64,000 nt of DNA, taken from positions 1,380,625 to 1,444,624 of the forward strand of contig JAEPQO010000001.1 in the NCBI GenBank assembly GCA_017640505.1, given 5' to 3'. A program made the translations under genes and the position numbers. Positions 26,338-34,435 of this stretch are shown here, piece after piece; within the stretch, counting starts at the first letter, position 1; every line of letters begins with the position of its first letter. A model generated the notes under the pieces. The model was not told where the DNA came from. It saw nothing but the letters and a program-made list of their open reading frames with translations, and did no database searches. Source of the DNA: Rhodospirillales bacterium. GTDB taxonomy: Bacteria; Pseudomonadota; Alphaproteobacteria; Rhodospirillales; Casp-alpha2.

Positions 26338-28617
26338 TTGGCATTGGAAGACGACAAGCAACCGAGACGGCTTCGTAGTGAAGCGGAAGATATTCTGCGC
26401 TTTCGCGACTACGCCGACGCCGACGCGGACTGGTTCTGGGAACTCGACCCGAATTACCGGTTCGCGATCGTCTCCATGCGCCGTGAAGGACGGTCCTCGG
26501 TTGGCGAGTTCGATCTGCTGGGCAAGACACCATGGGAATTCGCCGATGCGGATCCGGACCGGGATCACGAATGGGCTGCGTTCCTGGACAAGCTGCAGCG
26601 GCGCGAACCATTTCGGAATTTTCGCATTTCACTTCGGCATGATGGCGGCAGCCACGTTTATTGGAGGCTGAGCGGCAAACCTGTCATTAGTGACGAGGGT
26701 CGGTTCTTCGGGTACCGCGGGATCGCGACAGATGAAACCGTTGATGCCATCCGCCGCCAGCATCTCGAAGCATTATCGGCTGACTATCAAGTCGCCCTGG
26801 AAACGAGCGTTGAAGGGATCGCATATTTCGATGAGCGCAACCGATTGACGTTTACGAACCCGGCGTTTCGCAGTCTCGTGCCGGTCCCGGTTTCGCTTTT
26901 CCAGGTTGGTACCAATTTCAGCGATTTGATCGCTAGCATTGCGCCCCAGATATCCGAAGACAGGCGTCGGGCATCGCAACTTCGCCGCACACCCGGCCGC
27001 GGCCTGATAGACTGGCAGTTTTCTGACGGGCAATGCCTGAGCGGTGAAATGCGCGCGTTGCCGTCGGGCCGCCACATCATGGTGGTTCGCGAAGTTGTCG
27101 CGGCCGAAACGTATGCGGATAGGGCCGCGACCCGAGGCGGTCTTTATTACGATGAGCTTAAGACGTCTGTGCAGCCGTTCTTCGCGCAAGTCGACGGAAC
27201 AATCGTTTTTGCCAACCCGGCGGCAGCATCTTTGTTCGGATGCGATGTCGCGGATATGACCGGCCGTGAAGTGTGGGACTTCATTGACGACGCTGATCGC
27301 CAGCGCCTGATACAGTATGACGACGACCGCCGAAACGGCCGGCAAGTACCGGATTCGTATATCGCGCGAGTGCAAACCGGAGACCGGGGCACGGCAGATG
27401 TCGAATTCTACGTGCATGTCGGCGATTGGGAAGGCAAGCGCGCTGTCCAGGTGTTCCTGCAGGACCGGACAGCGGAGCGGAATGCCGAAAAGGCGCTGAG
27501 CGAAAGCGAACAGAAATACCGCAACCTCGTCGACGGCTCCATTCAGGGACTGTTCGTGCATCGCGACTGGGCGATTGTCTATGCGAACGATACGGCTGCG
27601 CATATGTTCGGCTACGAAGTTGACGATTTTATCGGCCGCAGCGTGATTGACCTCGTGTCACCGGATGAGCGGGCTGTCATTTCCGATATCCGCCGTCGCC
27701 GCCTTGCCGGCGATGAGGATGTCCCGGATCGTTACGAGTTCACTGGTGTCCGAAACGATGGGTCGGAAGTCTGCGTGGAGATCTTTTCGCGCATTGTGGA
27801 ATGGGAAGGTAGCGAAGCCATCCAATCGACCCTGATGGACATCACGCGTCGCAAGGAAACGGAGCGTAATCTGCTACGCGCCAAGGAAGCGGCAGAGAAC
27901 GCCGACCGGACGAAGACCGAATTCCTCGGCAACATGTCACATGAACTGCGCACGCCGTTGAATGCGATTATCGGGTTTTCGCAGTTAATACGCGATCAGA
28001 TCATGGGAGAGTTGAACCCCCATTATATCGACTATGCAGGCTCTATCCATTCGTCGGGAATGCATTTGCTCGATGTCGTGAACGATCTGCTGGATATCGC
28101 GTCGATTGAGAGCGGCAACATGCTGCTGAACGAAGATGATGTCGACCTTAAGGACATCATTCGCTCCTGCGAGCGGATGCTCCGGACACGCGCGCAAAAG
28201 GCCGAGCTGCTGATCTCCGTCGATGTGCCGAACGAGGTCTTCAAGGTGCGCGGCGATGCGCGCAGGCTTAAGCAGATTCTGATCAATCTGATCAATAACT
28301 CGATCAAGTTTACCCGGCCGGGAGGGCACATCGTCGTTAAGGTATTCGAAAACGCGGACGGAGAGCCTGAGCTATCGGTCAAGGATTCGGGGATTGGGAT
28401 TTCGCCGGAAGATCAGAAGGTTATTTTCGATGCCTTTACGCGAGTCGATTCATCGTTTGTCACTGAACGCGAAGGAACAGGCTTGGGTTTGCCATTGGTC
28501 AAGGCGCTTTGCGATCTTCACGGTGGACGGGTGGAACTCGAAAGTGCTCTGGGCGCAGGAACGAAAATTTCAGTGATTTTGCCGAAAGAGCGCCTGATTC
28601 ATCCCGTAATCGAATAA
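26338..28617 (+). CDS. Multi-PAS sensor histidine kinase
   Basis: 759 residues from a TTG at 26338 with GAGG close upstream; a second TTG at 26344 is equally possible. Several PAS-like segments follow (about 25-140, 150-270, 275-390 and 395-515). The HisKA phospho-acceptor is His535 in NMSHELRTP, with ATPase motifs LINLINNSIKF, DSGIGISPEDQ and GTGLGLP. There are no membrane helices, so the signal is cytosolic. No response regulator is adjacent. A strong terminator lies 121 bases downstream. Confidence 0.88.
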   Translation: MALEDDKQPRRLRSEAEDILRFRDYADADADWFWELDPNYRFAIVSMRREGRSSVGEFDLLGKTPWEFADADPDRDHEWAAFLDKLQRREPFRNFRISLRHDGGSHVYWRLSGKPVISDEGRFFGYRGIATDETVDAIRRQHLEALSADYQVALETSVEGIAYFDERNRLTFTNPAFRSLVPVPVSLFQVGTNFSDLIASIAPQISEDRRRASQLRRTPGRGLIDWQFSDGQCLSGEMRALPSGRHIMVVREVVAAETYADRAATRGGLYYDELKTSVQPFFAQVDGTIVFANPAAASLFGCDVADMTGREVWDFIDDADRQRLIQYDDDRRNGRQVPDSYIARVQTGDRGTADVEFYVHVGDWEGKRAVQVFLQDRTAERNAEKALSESEQKYRNLVDGSIQGLFVHRDWAIVYANDTAAHMFGYEVDDFIGRSVIDLVSPDERAVISDIRRRRLAGDEDVPDRYEFTGVRNDGSEVCVEIFSRIVEWEGSEAIQSTLMDITRRKETERNLLRAKEAAENADRTKTEFLGNMSHELRTPLNAIIGFSQLIRDQIMGELNPHYIDYAGSIHSSGMHLLDVVNDLLDIASIESGNMLLNEDDVDLKDIIRSCERMLRTRAQKAELLISVDVPNEVFKVRGDARRLKQILINLINNSIKFTRPGGHIVVKVFENADGEPELSVKDSGIGISPEDQKVIFDAFTRVDSSFVTEREGTGLGLPLVKALCDLHGGRVELESALGAGTKISVILPKERLIHPVIE

Positions 28618-28670
28618 ATTCTCTCTCTAATCACCTGATTCAGCGCAATTTTTGTAAAATTTCCAGACGT

Positions 28671-28686
28671 TGTGACCGGTGTCACT
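28671..28686. promoter_or_regulatory. CRP-type binding site
   Basis: TGTGACCGGTGTCACT matches TGTGA-N6-TCACA at 9 of 10 positions and contains the perfect palindrome GTGACCGGTGTCAC. It lies between convergent genes, where neither neighbour needs a promoter. Confidence 0.55.
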
Positions 28687-28706
28687 GCGCGCGGGCGTGG
28701 ATCGGC

Positions 28707-28768
28707 TATGGTTAATACAGATATTCACATTTCTCCTTCACCGGGTCGACGGACCCGGTGATTTTTTT
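28707..28768 (+). ncRNA. Candidate ~50-nt small RNA between convergent genes
   Basis: TATGGT (28707-28712) can serve as a -10 element whose start near 28719 would place the CRP-type site at about -41, the class II position. The transcript would end at the strong terminator at 28739-28768. It is equally possible that the terminator simply ends the kinase mRNA. No known RNA family is recognised. Confidence 0.3.
28739..28768 (+). terminator. Strong intrinsic terminator
   Basis: CACCGGGTC (28739-28747) and GACCCGGTG (28752-28760) form a perfect 9-bp stem with a GACG loop, followed by A and seven T. It ends either the kinase mRNA or a short separate transcript. Confidence 0.88.
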
Positions 28769-28780
28769 GCGCGATCCGTT

Positions 28781-29932
28781 TCAGGAGATGACGCGGCCGT
28801 TCTTGATAAGTGTCCTGCTGGTGGGGCGATTGATGACGGCCTCGGCGATATTCTCCGCATCGACGAGGACAATGTCGGCGCGTTGCCCCAAAAGAGGGCC
28901 ATGCGCGTCCAAACCCATGACGGACGCACCGCCAAGGCTACAGAACTCCATCACGAACGCGAGTTCGTCGTCCCGCCTGAAGTTGGATCGGTAGGCGAGC
29001 AACATCGCGCGTTCCAGCATGTCTGCGTTGCCGAACGGCGTCCACACGTCGCGTACGCCGTCCGATCCCGATGCCGCGCGGATACCCCGGCGCTGCATGT
29101 CGTTCAATGGTGGAAATGGTTTGTAGCCGGGTGCGGTGGTGATGACGGCCACGTCCAGTTCGGCAATACGGTCGAGCAGGGTGCTCCGCCGTTGCTCGCT
29201 TACCATGCCGATGCAGAATGCATGGCTTAGCGTAACCCGCCCCTGCATCGAATACGCATGGACGGCATCGAGAATGAGGTCGAGCGTGTCCGCACCCGCG
29301 TCATCTTCTTCGTGGTGGTGGATATCGATCCCGGCGCCCGTGCGCTCAGCGATGTCGAATATGGTGCGAATGTGCGCGTCCGCATCGCCATCGATGACCT
29401 CTGGGTCAATGCCGCCGATCAACTCGACACCCATCTTTATCGCGGCCTCCATCAGATCCGCTGTGCCGGGACGGCTGACCAGGCCGGTCTGGGGAAACGC
29501 GACCAGCTGAATGTCGATGCTGTCGTTGTGTGCGGCCTTGACGTTGAGCAGATGTTCGACATTGCCGAGTCCCAGATCCGGATCGACATCGACATGACTG
29601 CGGATCGCCGCCGTGCCGTTCTTGATTGCCTGTGCGATCAGCCGTGACGCCTGGACTTCCGTGTCGGCGCCGAGTTCGACCCTTGCATTGCGTTCATTTG
29701 CGATTTTCTCGCTGAGGCTCTTCCCTGCCGAGTGCGGACGCCAGGGCAAACCCCATAGCGTTTTATCGAGGTGCATGTGCGCATCGATGAATGCGGGCAG
29801 CGCGAGCGCGCCTCCACCGTCCAGCGCCGCCGCGCCCGGGACCGGGGTATCGACGACGTATCCGTCCTTAATGTGCAGAGTCCCGACCGTTCCGCCCATC
29901 GGACGCACGTTGTCGATTTGAAGGTCAGTCAT
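28781..29932 (-). CDS. Cytosine-deaminase-like amidohydrolase
   Basis: 383 residues of the metal-dependent amidohydrolase superfamily. Metal and active-site motifs: PAFIDAHMHLDKTLW, IDIHHHEEDD, LSHAFCIG and GSDGVRDVWTPFGN. The layout fits the CodA/isopropylammelide-hydrolase branch, which deaminates or deamidates heterocyclic rings. The substrate is unknown. It is a single gene with a 129-base gap to TerB. Confidence 0.85.
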   Translation of the reverse strand: MTDLQIDNVRPMGGTVGTLHIKDGYVVDTPVPGAAALDGGGALALPAFIDAHMHLDKTLWGLPWRPHSAGKSLSEKIANERNARVELGADTEVQASRLIAQAIKNGTAAIRSHVDVDPDLGLGNVEHLLNVKAAHNDSIDIQLVAFPQTGLVSRPGTADLMEAAIKMGVELIGGIDPEVIDGDADAHIRTIFDIAERTGAGIDIHHHEEDDAGADTLDLILDAVHAYSMQGRVTLSHAFCIGMVSEQRRSTLLDRIAELDVAVITTAPGYKPFPPLNDMQRRGIRAASGSDGVRDVWTPFGNADMLERAMLLAYRSNFRRDDELAFVMEFCSLGGASVMGLDAHGPLLGQRADIVLVDAENIAEAVINRPTSRTLIKNGRVIS

Positions 29933-30061
29933 GATATTCGTTGCTCCCTTGGTCCCAGATTAGCGGGGCGGTGGTTTGCGTGCCAGTGCGCAGCGGGATA
30001 CACCTCTGGATAATGTTTTTTGAGGCGGATAGGATCGGACCACACAACCGAAGGCTTTCAC

Positions 30062-30526
30062 GTGACCACCATTCTCGAACGATTTACCGACCAAACTAGG
30101 CGCATTTTCGCGCGCCATCGAGGCCGCCAGTTTCTTGAGGGGGCAATGGCGGCGTCGGCGCTTGTTGCGCTTGCCGATGGGGACGCTTCGCTCGAGGAAG
30201 GTGCCGAGGTCGGCCGGCTGATGCGTGTTCTGGATATCCTGCGTGATCATAACCCGGAAGAAGGGGTCGAGAGTTACCTGCGCTATGTGGACCGGATCCG
30301 CAAATCGCCGTCCGAACTCGATGCCGTGCGCGACAAGGTGCGGGCAGCGGCGGGAAATGACCGCGAAGCGTCTGCCCTGTTGATCGTGATCTGCCATGCA
30401 GTCAGCGAAGCGGATGGTATCGTTCGTGAAAGCGAGGTCGCGGAAATCGCGCGCCTTGCGGCGCTGCTGGATATAACTACCAAGGATGCGGTCGCCCTGA
30501 TCGCGCCACAACAAACCAAAGTATAA
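30062..30526 (+). CDS. TerB-like (tellurite resistance fold) protein
   Basis: 154 residues from a GTG at 30062 with AAGG seven bases upstream; the frame extends to 30020 without sense. The helical TerB/DjlA-like domain is recognisable (LVALADGDASLEEGAEVGRLMRVLD, ICHAVSEADGIVRESEVAEIARLAALLDI), with acidic patches that may bind metal. The role is unknown; TerB folds occur in stress and membrane-associated complexes. It lies 17 bases before the CoA-transferase gene, so the two may be co-transcribed. Confidence 0.75.
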   Translation: MTTILERFTDQTRRIFARHRGRQFLEGAMAASALVALADGDASLEEGAEVGRLMRVLDILRDHNPEEGVESYLRYVDRIRKSPSELDAVRDKVRAAAGNDREASALLIVICHAVSEADGIVRESEVAEIARLAALLDITTKDAVALIAPQQTKV

Positions 30527-30543
30527 ATACCTTAGGGAGAAAC

Positions 30544-31737
30544 ATGACAATGACCGAATACAACGGCCCTTTATCGCGATTCACGGTACTGGATCTGACC
30601 CGGGTCCGTTCCGGGCCGACGGCGGTTCGCCAGTTCGCCGACTGGGGCGCGAACGTAATTAAGATCGAGGCGCCGGAAGCCGTAGACACAGGCAAGGGAA
30701 TGGGCGGCGCCCGGGGTGGCCCGGATTTCCAGAGCATTCACCGCAACAAGCGGTCGCTGACGCTCAATCTAAAGGAACCGGAAGCACGCGATATTTTCTT
30801 CAAGATGGTTGAGACCGCAGACGTCGTCGTCGAGAACTTTCGTCCCGACGTCAAAGACCGGTTGGGGATCGCGTACGAGGACCTCAGGAAAATCAACAAG
30901 GGAATCGTGTTGCTGTCGATTTCCGGTTTCGGCCAGGACGGGCCTTATGCGAAGCGTCCGGGTTTTGATCAAATTGCACAAGGGATGGGCGGACTGATGT
31001 CGATCACGGGCCTGCCGGGTCAGGGTCCGGTCCGTGCAGGTATCCCCGTCGCCGATCTGACCGCCGGTATGTATGGCGCGATGGGCGTGATGGTTGCCTT
31101 GCTGGAACGCGAGGCTTCGGGTGAAGGCCAATGGGTGCAGACGTCCCTGCTGCAGGCGATGGTCGCAATGCTGGATTTCCAGGCGGCGCGTTATTTGGTC
31201 AAAGGCGAAGTCGCGCCGCAGGCTGGCAACAACCATCCGACATCGATCCCGACGGGGGTGTTCAAGACGTCAGACGGATACATCAATATCGCCGCTGCCG
31301 GCGATCAGATGTGGGACCGTATCTGCGATCTGTTTGGTGACGACGAGATCTCAAACAATCCGGATTTCCAGTCGGGTGAACTTCGATCCAAGAACCGGGA
31401 TGCCGTCAATGCGGCACTGGAAAAACATACGGTGACGTATACGTCAGAAGGTCTGATCGATGCGCTCAACCAGGCCGGTGTGCCGTGTGGTCCGATCAAC
31501 TCGATCGATCAGGTGTTTGCCGACCCGCAGGTCAACCATATGAACCTGCGTCATCCTGTCGACAGCAAGCACCACGGTAAAATGGATTTGTTGCCGCAGG
31601 CCATCAAATTGAACAGGTTCGAACCCCGGTACGGCATGGCGACGCCGGAGCGTGGCGAACATACCGATGATATCCTCAGGGAGTACGGCTACTCGGACGA
31701 GCAGATCGCGGCATTCCGCGAGAAGGTCGTGATCTGA
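30544..31737 (+). CDS. Class III CoA-transferase (CaiB/BaiF family)
   Basis: 397 residues, full length. The catalytic Asp is in IPVADLTAGMYGAMG, and family blocks LDLTRVRSGPTAVRQFADWGANVIKIEAP and HRNKRSLTLNLK are present. AGGGAG precedes the ATG. It moves CoA between carboxylic acids (formyl, oxalyl, carnitinyl, succinyl type); the acid is unknown. A thioesterase gene follows after 4 bases, suggesting an acyl-CoA pathway. Confidence 0.92.
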   Translation: MTMTEYNGPLSRFTVLDLTRVRSGPTAVRQFADWGANVIKIEAPEAVDTGKGMGGARGGPDFQSIHRNKRSLTLNLKEPEARDIFFKMVETADVVVENFRPDVKDRLGIAYEDLRKINKGIVLLSISGFGQDGPYAKRPGFDQIAQGMGGLMSITGLPGQGPVRAGIPVADLTAGMYGAMGVMVALLEREASGEGQWVQTSLLQAMVAMLDFQAARYLVKGEVAPQAGNNHPTSIPTGVFKTSDGYINIAAAGDQMWDRICDLFGDDEISNNPDFQSGELRSKNRDAVNAALEKHTVTYTSEGLIDALNQAGVPCGPINSIDQVFADPQVNHMNLRHPVDSKHHGKMDLLPQAIKLNRFEPRYGMATPERGEHTDDILREYGYSDEQIAAFREKVVI

Positions 31738-31741
31738 TCCG

Positions 31742-32176
31742 ATGGGCGAGCACGAATTCGATCTGAGCCGGCGTGAAACCTTCAGCGATTTCACGCCGGT
31801 TACCATCCGCTTTTCCGACCAGGACAGCATGGGCCACGTGAACAATGTTTCGTTCGGCGCTTATATCGAGGCGGCCAGGACGATGTTGATCCAGGGGCTT
31901 CTTGACCAGTTCGATCATCCGGGCCTTGATTTCATTCTCGCCCGGGTCGTCATCGATTACAGGCAAGAACTGCATTATCCGGGGACCGTCGATGTTGGCG
32001 CACGGCTCATCCGGTTGGGATCGAAGTCCCTGACGTCAGGGTACGGTGTGTTCAGCGGCGATGAATGCGTTGCAACCTCGGAAAGTGTCAATGTGTTCTA
32101 TGACATGAACACCCGCAGTTCGGTTGTGCCCCCGGACGACGTTCAGGACGCGGTGCGTAGAAAGATCGCCGGTTAG
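31742..32176 (+). CDS. Hotdog-fold acyl-CoA thioesterase (YbgC/FadM type)
   Basis: 144 residues. RFSDQDSMGHVNNVSFGAYIEAAR is the 4HBT signature, with the active acid in DQDSMGHVNN. It cleaves acyl-CoA to free acid and CoA in the cytosol. It starts 4 bases after the CoA-transferase stop and is probably translated with it. The last 20 residues are polar and unremarkable. Confidence 0.88.
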   Translation: MGEHEFDLSRRETFSDFTPVTIRFSDQDSMGHVNNVSFGAYIEAARTMLIQGLLDQFDHPGLDFILARVVIDYRQELHYPGTVDVGARLIRLGSKSLTSGYGVFSGDECVATSESVNVFYDMNTRSSVVPPDDVQDAVRRKIAG

Positions 32177-32302
32177 CGGACCTCAGCGCCGGAACTTCCG
32201 GTCCGGGCTTTCCAAGCCAATGCAATGGAATCGGCGAGGGTCCTTTGTTCTGCCGATCAATGCGGGTATTCTCTATCGCGACGCACGGAAAGCGGTAGGC
32301 GG

Positions 32303-33901
32303 ATGACGGCGACGATCGAAAACCTCAATCTGGAGGAAGGTAAAAGCGAGGTGCTTCGCGCCGTGCTTGCCGGCATCATGGAATCCAGTGCGTCGGACGG
32401 TGGCCCTCGTTACTCGGAGCGAGTCTGCCGGGCACTGGCAAGAATCATCGTGTGCCGTAGCTATGCCAAGCCGATGTTGGAACTATCGCATCTGCTGGCC
32501 ATCGCGTCGGCACGGGATGGTCGATACGAGGAAGTTTTTTGGGGGGTGGACCGTGCCAGCACCGGCGAGTTCCGCCGGGCGTTCAAGTTGTTCCAAGGCA
32601 TTCGGCCCGATGTGCGGGTATCATCGAACGGTGTGCGGCGCGGGCACGGGGCGGACGTGTTCGAAATCTCGTATCGCCGGATGCCATTGCTGGCGGCGTT
32701 GCTCGAGTTCATGATTATGACCGTCGGCTATCCCGCGGTTGAGACAATGACAGCGGGTTTGCGGCAAGGTGAGCTAGCCGACGAGAACGTTCTGGAAGCC
32801 GCACGCGCCATGCAGCGCAGTCTCTACGGGTATCTCAAGGATCATCTACCGCCGGTGCAACGCCAGCGTCGGGAACATCATTTTCTGGGTTACGCGGATG
32901 CACATGCCGGGAACAGATCTGGTGCGGATGTGATTAATGACGACGTTGTCATGGCGTATTGGCGATCATACGCGGCCAGCGAGGATGTCGACGCGAAAAC
33001 GTTTCGGAGCGTCTACGACACGGCACGTCGCCTCGTTGTCGCGCTGGATGCGGCGGCAGACCGGTTTGCAGGCGCTTACGCGCGTTCCATCGGAACGGAC
33101 CTGGAAGCGGGAGAGGTCGACCCGGCGGACGTCGACGCTGTTGTCGCGGCGATCGACGCGGACACGGGGCCGCTGGACCAGGTTCTTGAAACGTGTGGCG
33201 ATACGGTAAAATTCATCAATGTCGGCGAAGCGGATGTCTTGAATGAATTGCCGTTGGGAGACAGTACCGCAAGGCGATTGCCGGTCTCGGTGCTGCGGAA
33301 TGCGGTTTTCGGGGCAGTGCAGCTGCGGATCAGCACGGCGTTGCGTCGCGGTGTTGCGCCCGTGATCGAGATCCCTGATCCGGCGAAAGGATACTATACA
33401 GAGAAGCTGACCGCGTATGCGGCCATAGTGGCCGGTACGGAACGGTTGGCGATGGCGGCGCTCTGGTCGTTGTTCGAGGCCGGTCGCGCGGAAGCGGTTG
33501 ATCTCGCGCTGGCACTCGCGCCGGATCTCGATTGGGGGCAGTTAGCGCGAAGTGCCGCGGAGGACGCAGATAACGTGGTGTCGCTAGACCGCGCCGGGGC
33601 GCTTAGACAATTTTTTGCCGTCGTGCCAGATGCGCGCGGTGACGAGCTTGCGGCACTGCTGGCCGACGCACGCCGAACGTGGCGAGGTGTCAATCGCGCG
33701 GGGTTTCGGGATGGTGACGGCGAACAGGCAGTTGATGTTATTGCAGAGGCAACGCCATGGGTTCTCCGACTTATTTCATCCGTGCGTCGGACGCTCGATC
33801 GGGATCTCGGGCAGATCGACTGGTCGGGGCACGAGCATGCGGACGCCACCAGCTTTGCCGAAATGTTCGGAAACCTGTATGACCAAGGCAGAAAGCGATG
33901 A
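32303..33901 (+). CDS. Hypothetical helical protein, first gene of a three-gene cassette
   Basis: 532 residues from the ATG at 32303 (MTATIENLNLEEGKSEVL); an ATG at 32225 would add 26 residues with no clear homology. No family recognised. The protein looks almost entirely helical and soluble, with one hydrophobic stretch (MPLLAALLEFMIMTVG, about 130-145) and the segment VKFINVGEADVLNELPLGDS in the middle. The next gene starts 3 bases after its stop, so it is tightly coupled to the two genes that follow. Confidence 0.7.
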   Translation: MTATIENLNLEEGKSEVLRAVLAGIMESSASDGGPRYSERVCRALARIIVCRSYAKPMLELSHLLAIASARDGRYEEVFWGVDRASTGEFRRAFKLFQGIRPDVRVSSNGVRRGHGADVFEISYRRMPLLAALLEFMIMTVGYPAVETMTAGLRQGELADENVLEAARAMQRSLYGYLKDHLPPVQRQRREHHFLGYADAHAGNRSGADVINDDVVMAYWRSYAASEDVDAKTFRSVYDTARRLVVALDAAADRFAGAYARSIGTDLEAGEVDPADVDAVVAAIDADTGPLDQVLETCGDTVKFINVGEADVLNELPLGDSTARRLPVSVLRNAVFGAVQLRISTALRRGVAPVIEIPDPAKGYYTEKLTAYAAIVAGTERLAMAALWSLFEAGRAEAVDLALALAPDLDWGQLARSAAEDADNVVSLDRAGALRQFFAVVPDARGDELAALLADARRTWRGVNRAGFRDGDGEQAVDVIAEATPWVLRLISSVRRTLDRDLGQIDWSGHEHADATSFAEMFGNLYDQGRKR

Positions 33902-33904
33902 TCG

Positions 33905-34435
33905 ATGGCAGCCAATGACCCGGTCCGGAATCTGGCACTCGCCGCGCTCGATGCGGATGAGATGCTGCGTGATCTGCTCGTGCCTGGGGCGGATGTGCGC
34001 CTCTCGTTCTCGGAGTTGTACCGATACGTGAATGATCCGGCGTTTGAGTTGTCACCCGCGGCCCAGGATAAACTCTCGGCCGACCCGGCGGCGGCAGCGG
34101 ACCTTGAACGCCTGATAGCAGCCCGGCCTTTTGCCTACATGCCCCGTCAAGCGGCTGCGTCGACATCGGGCGCCGTGCGCCGGGAAGTCGAGAGGGCCGT
34201 GCTGACCCTGACCCCGTCACGGGCGACGCCGGCACAAGTCTATCTCGGTGTTGAGATCGTCGATCTGGAAAATGCAGATGTGCCGACGCACCTCTTTGTC
34301 CGTTCGCCCTCGGGGGCATGGCTGCGGCAGGCATTGCCTGCATTCAGCGGCAACCGTGCACAAGTCCTGCTGGAGGCGAACAGTGCGATTGCGAACGCGC
34401 TCAGCACCCCGGAGTCCGAGGTTTATCTTCGTTGA
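33905..34435 (+). CDS. Hypothetical protein, second gene of the cassette
   Basis: 176 residues, not recognised. The first half is helical and contains LSFSELYRYVNDPAFELSPAAQDKLSADP; the second half (about 105-176) looks beta-rich (QVYLGVEIVDLENADVPTHLFVRSPSGAWLRQALPAF). No signal peptide or membrane segment. The stop TGA overlaps the TTG start of the next gene (34432-34435), so the three proteins are probably made in fixed proportion. Confidence 0.7.
   Translation: MAANDPVRNLALAALDADEMLRDLLVPGADVRLSFSELYRYVNDPAFELSPAAQDKLSADPAAAADLERLIAARPFAYMPRQAAASTSGAVRREVERAVLTLTPSRATPAQVYLGVEIVDLENADVPTHLFVRSPSGAWLRQALPAFSGNRAQVLLEANSAIANALSTPESEVYLR

Noticed and set aside
30020-30062. Earlier start for the TerB-like protein
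   Set aside because: The extra residues lack homology and a ribosome site, while GTG 30062 has AAGG at 7 bases.
31735-31764. TGATCC before the thioesterase gene as a fourth RpoE promoter
   Set aside because: No TAARR at 18 bases downstream, and the next gene is 4 bases from the previous one.
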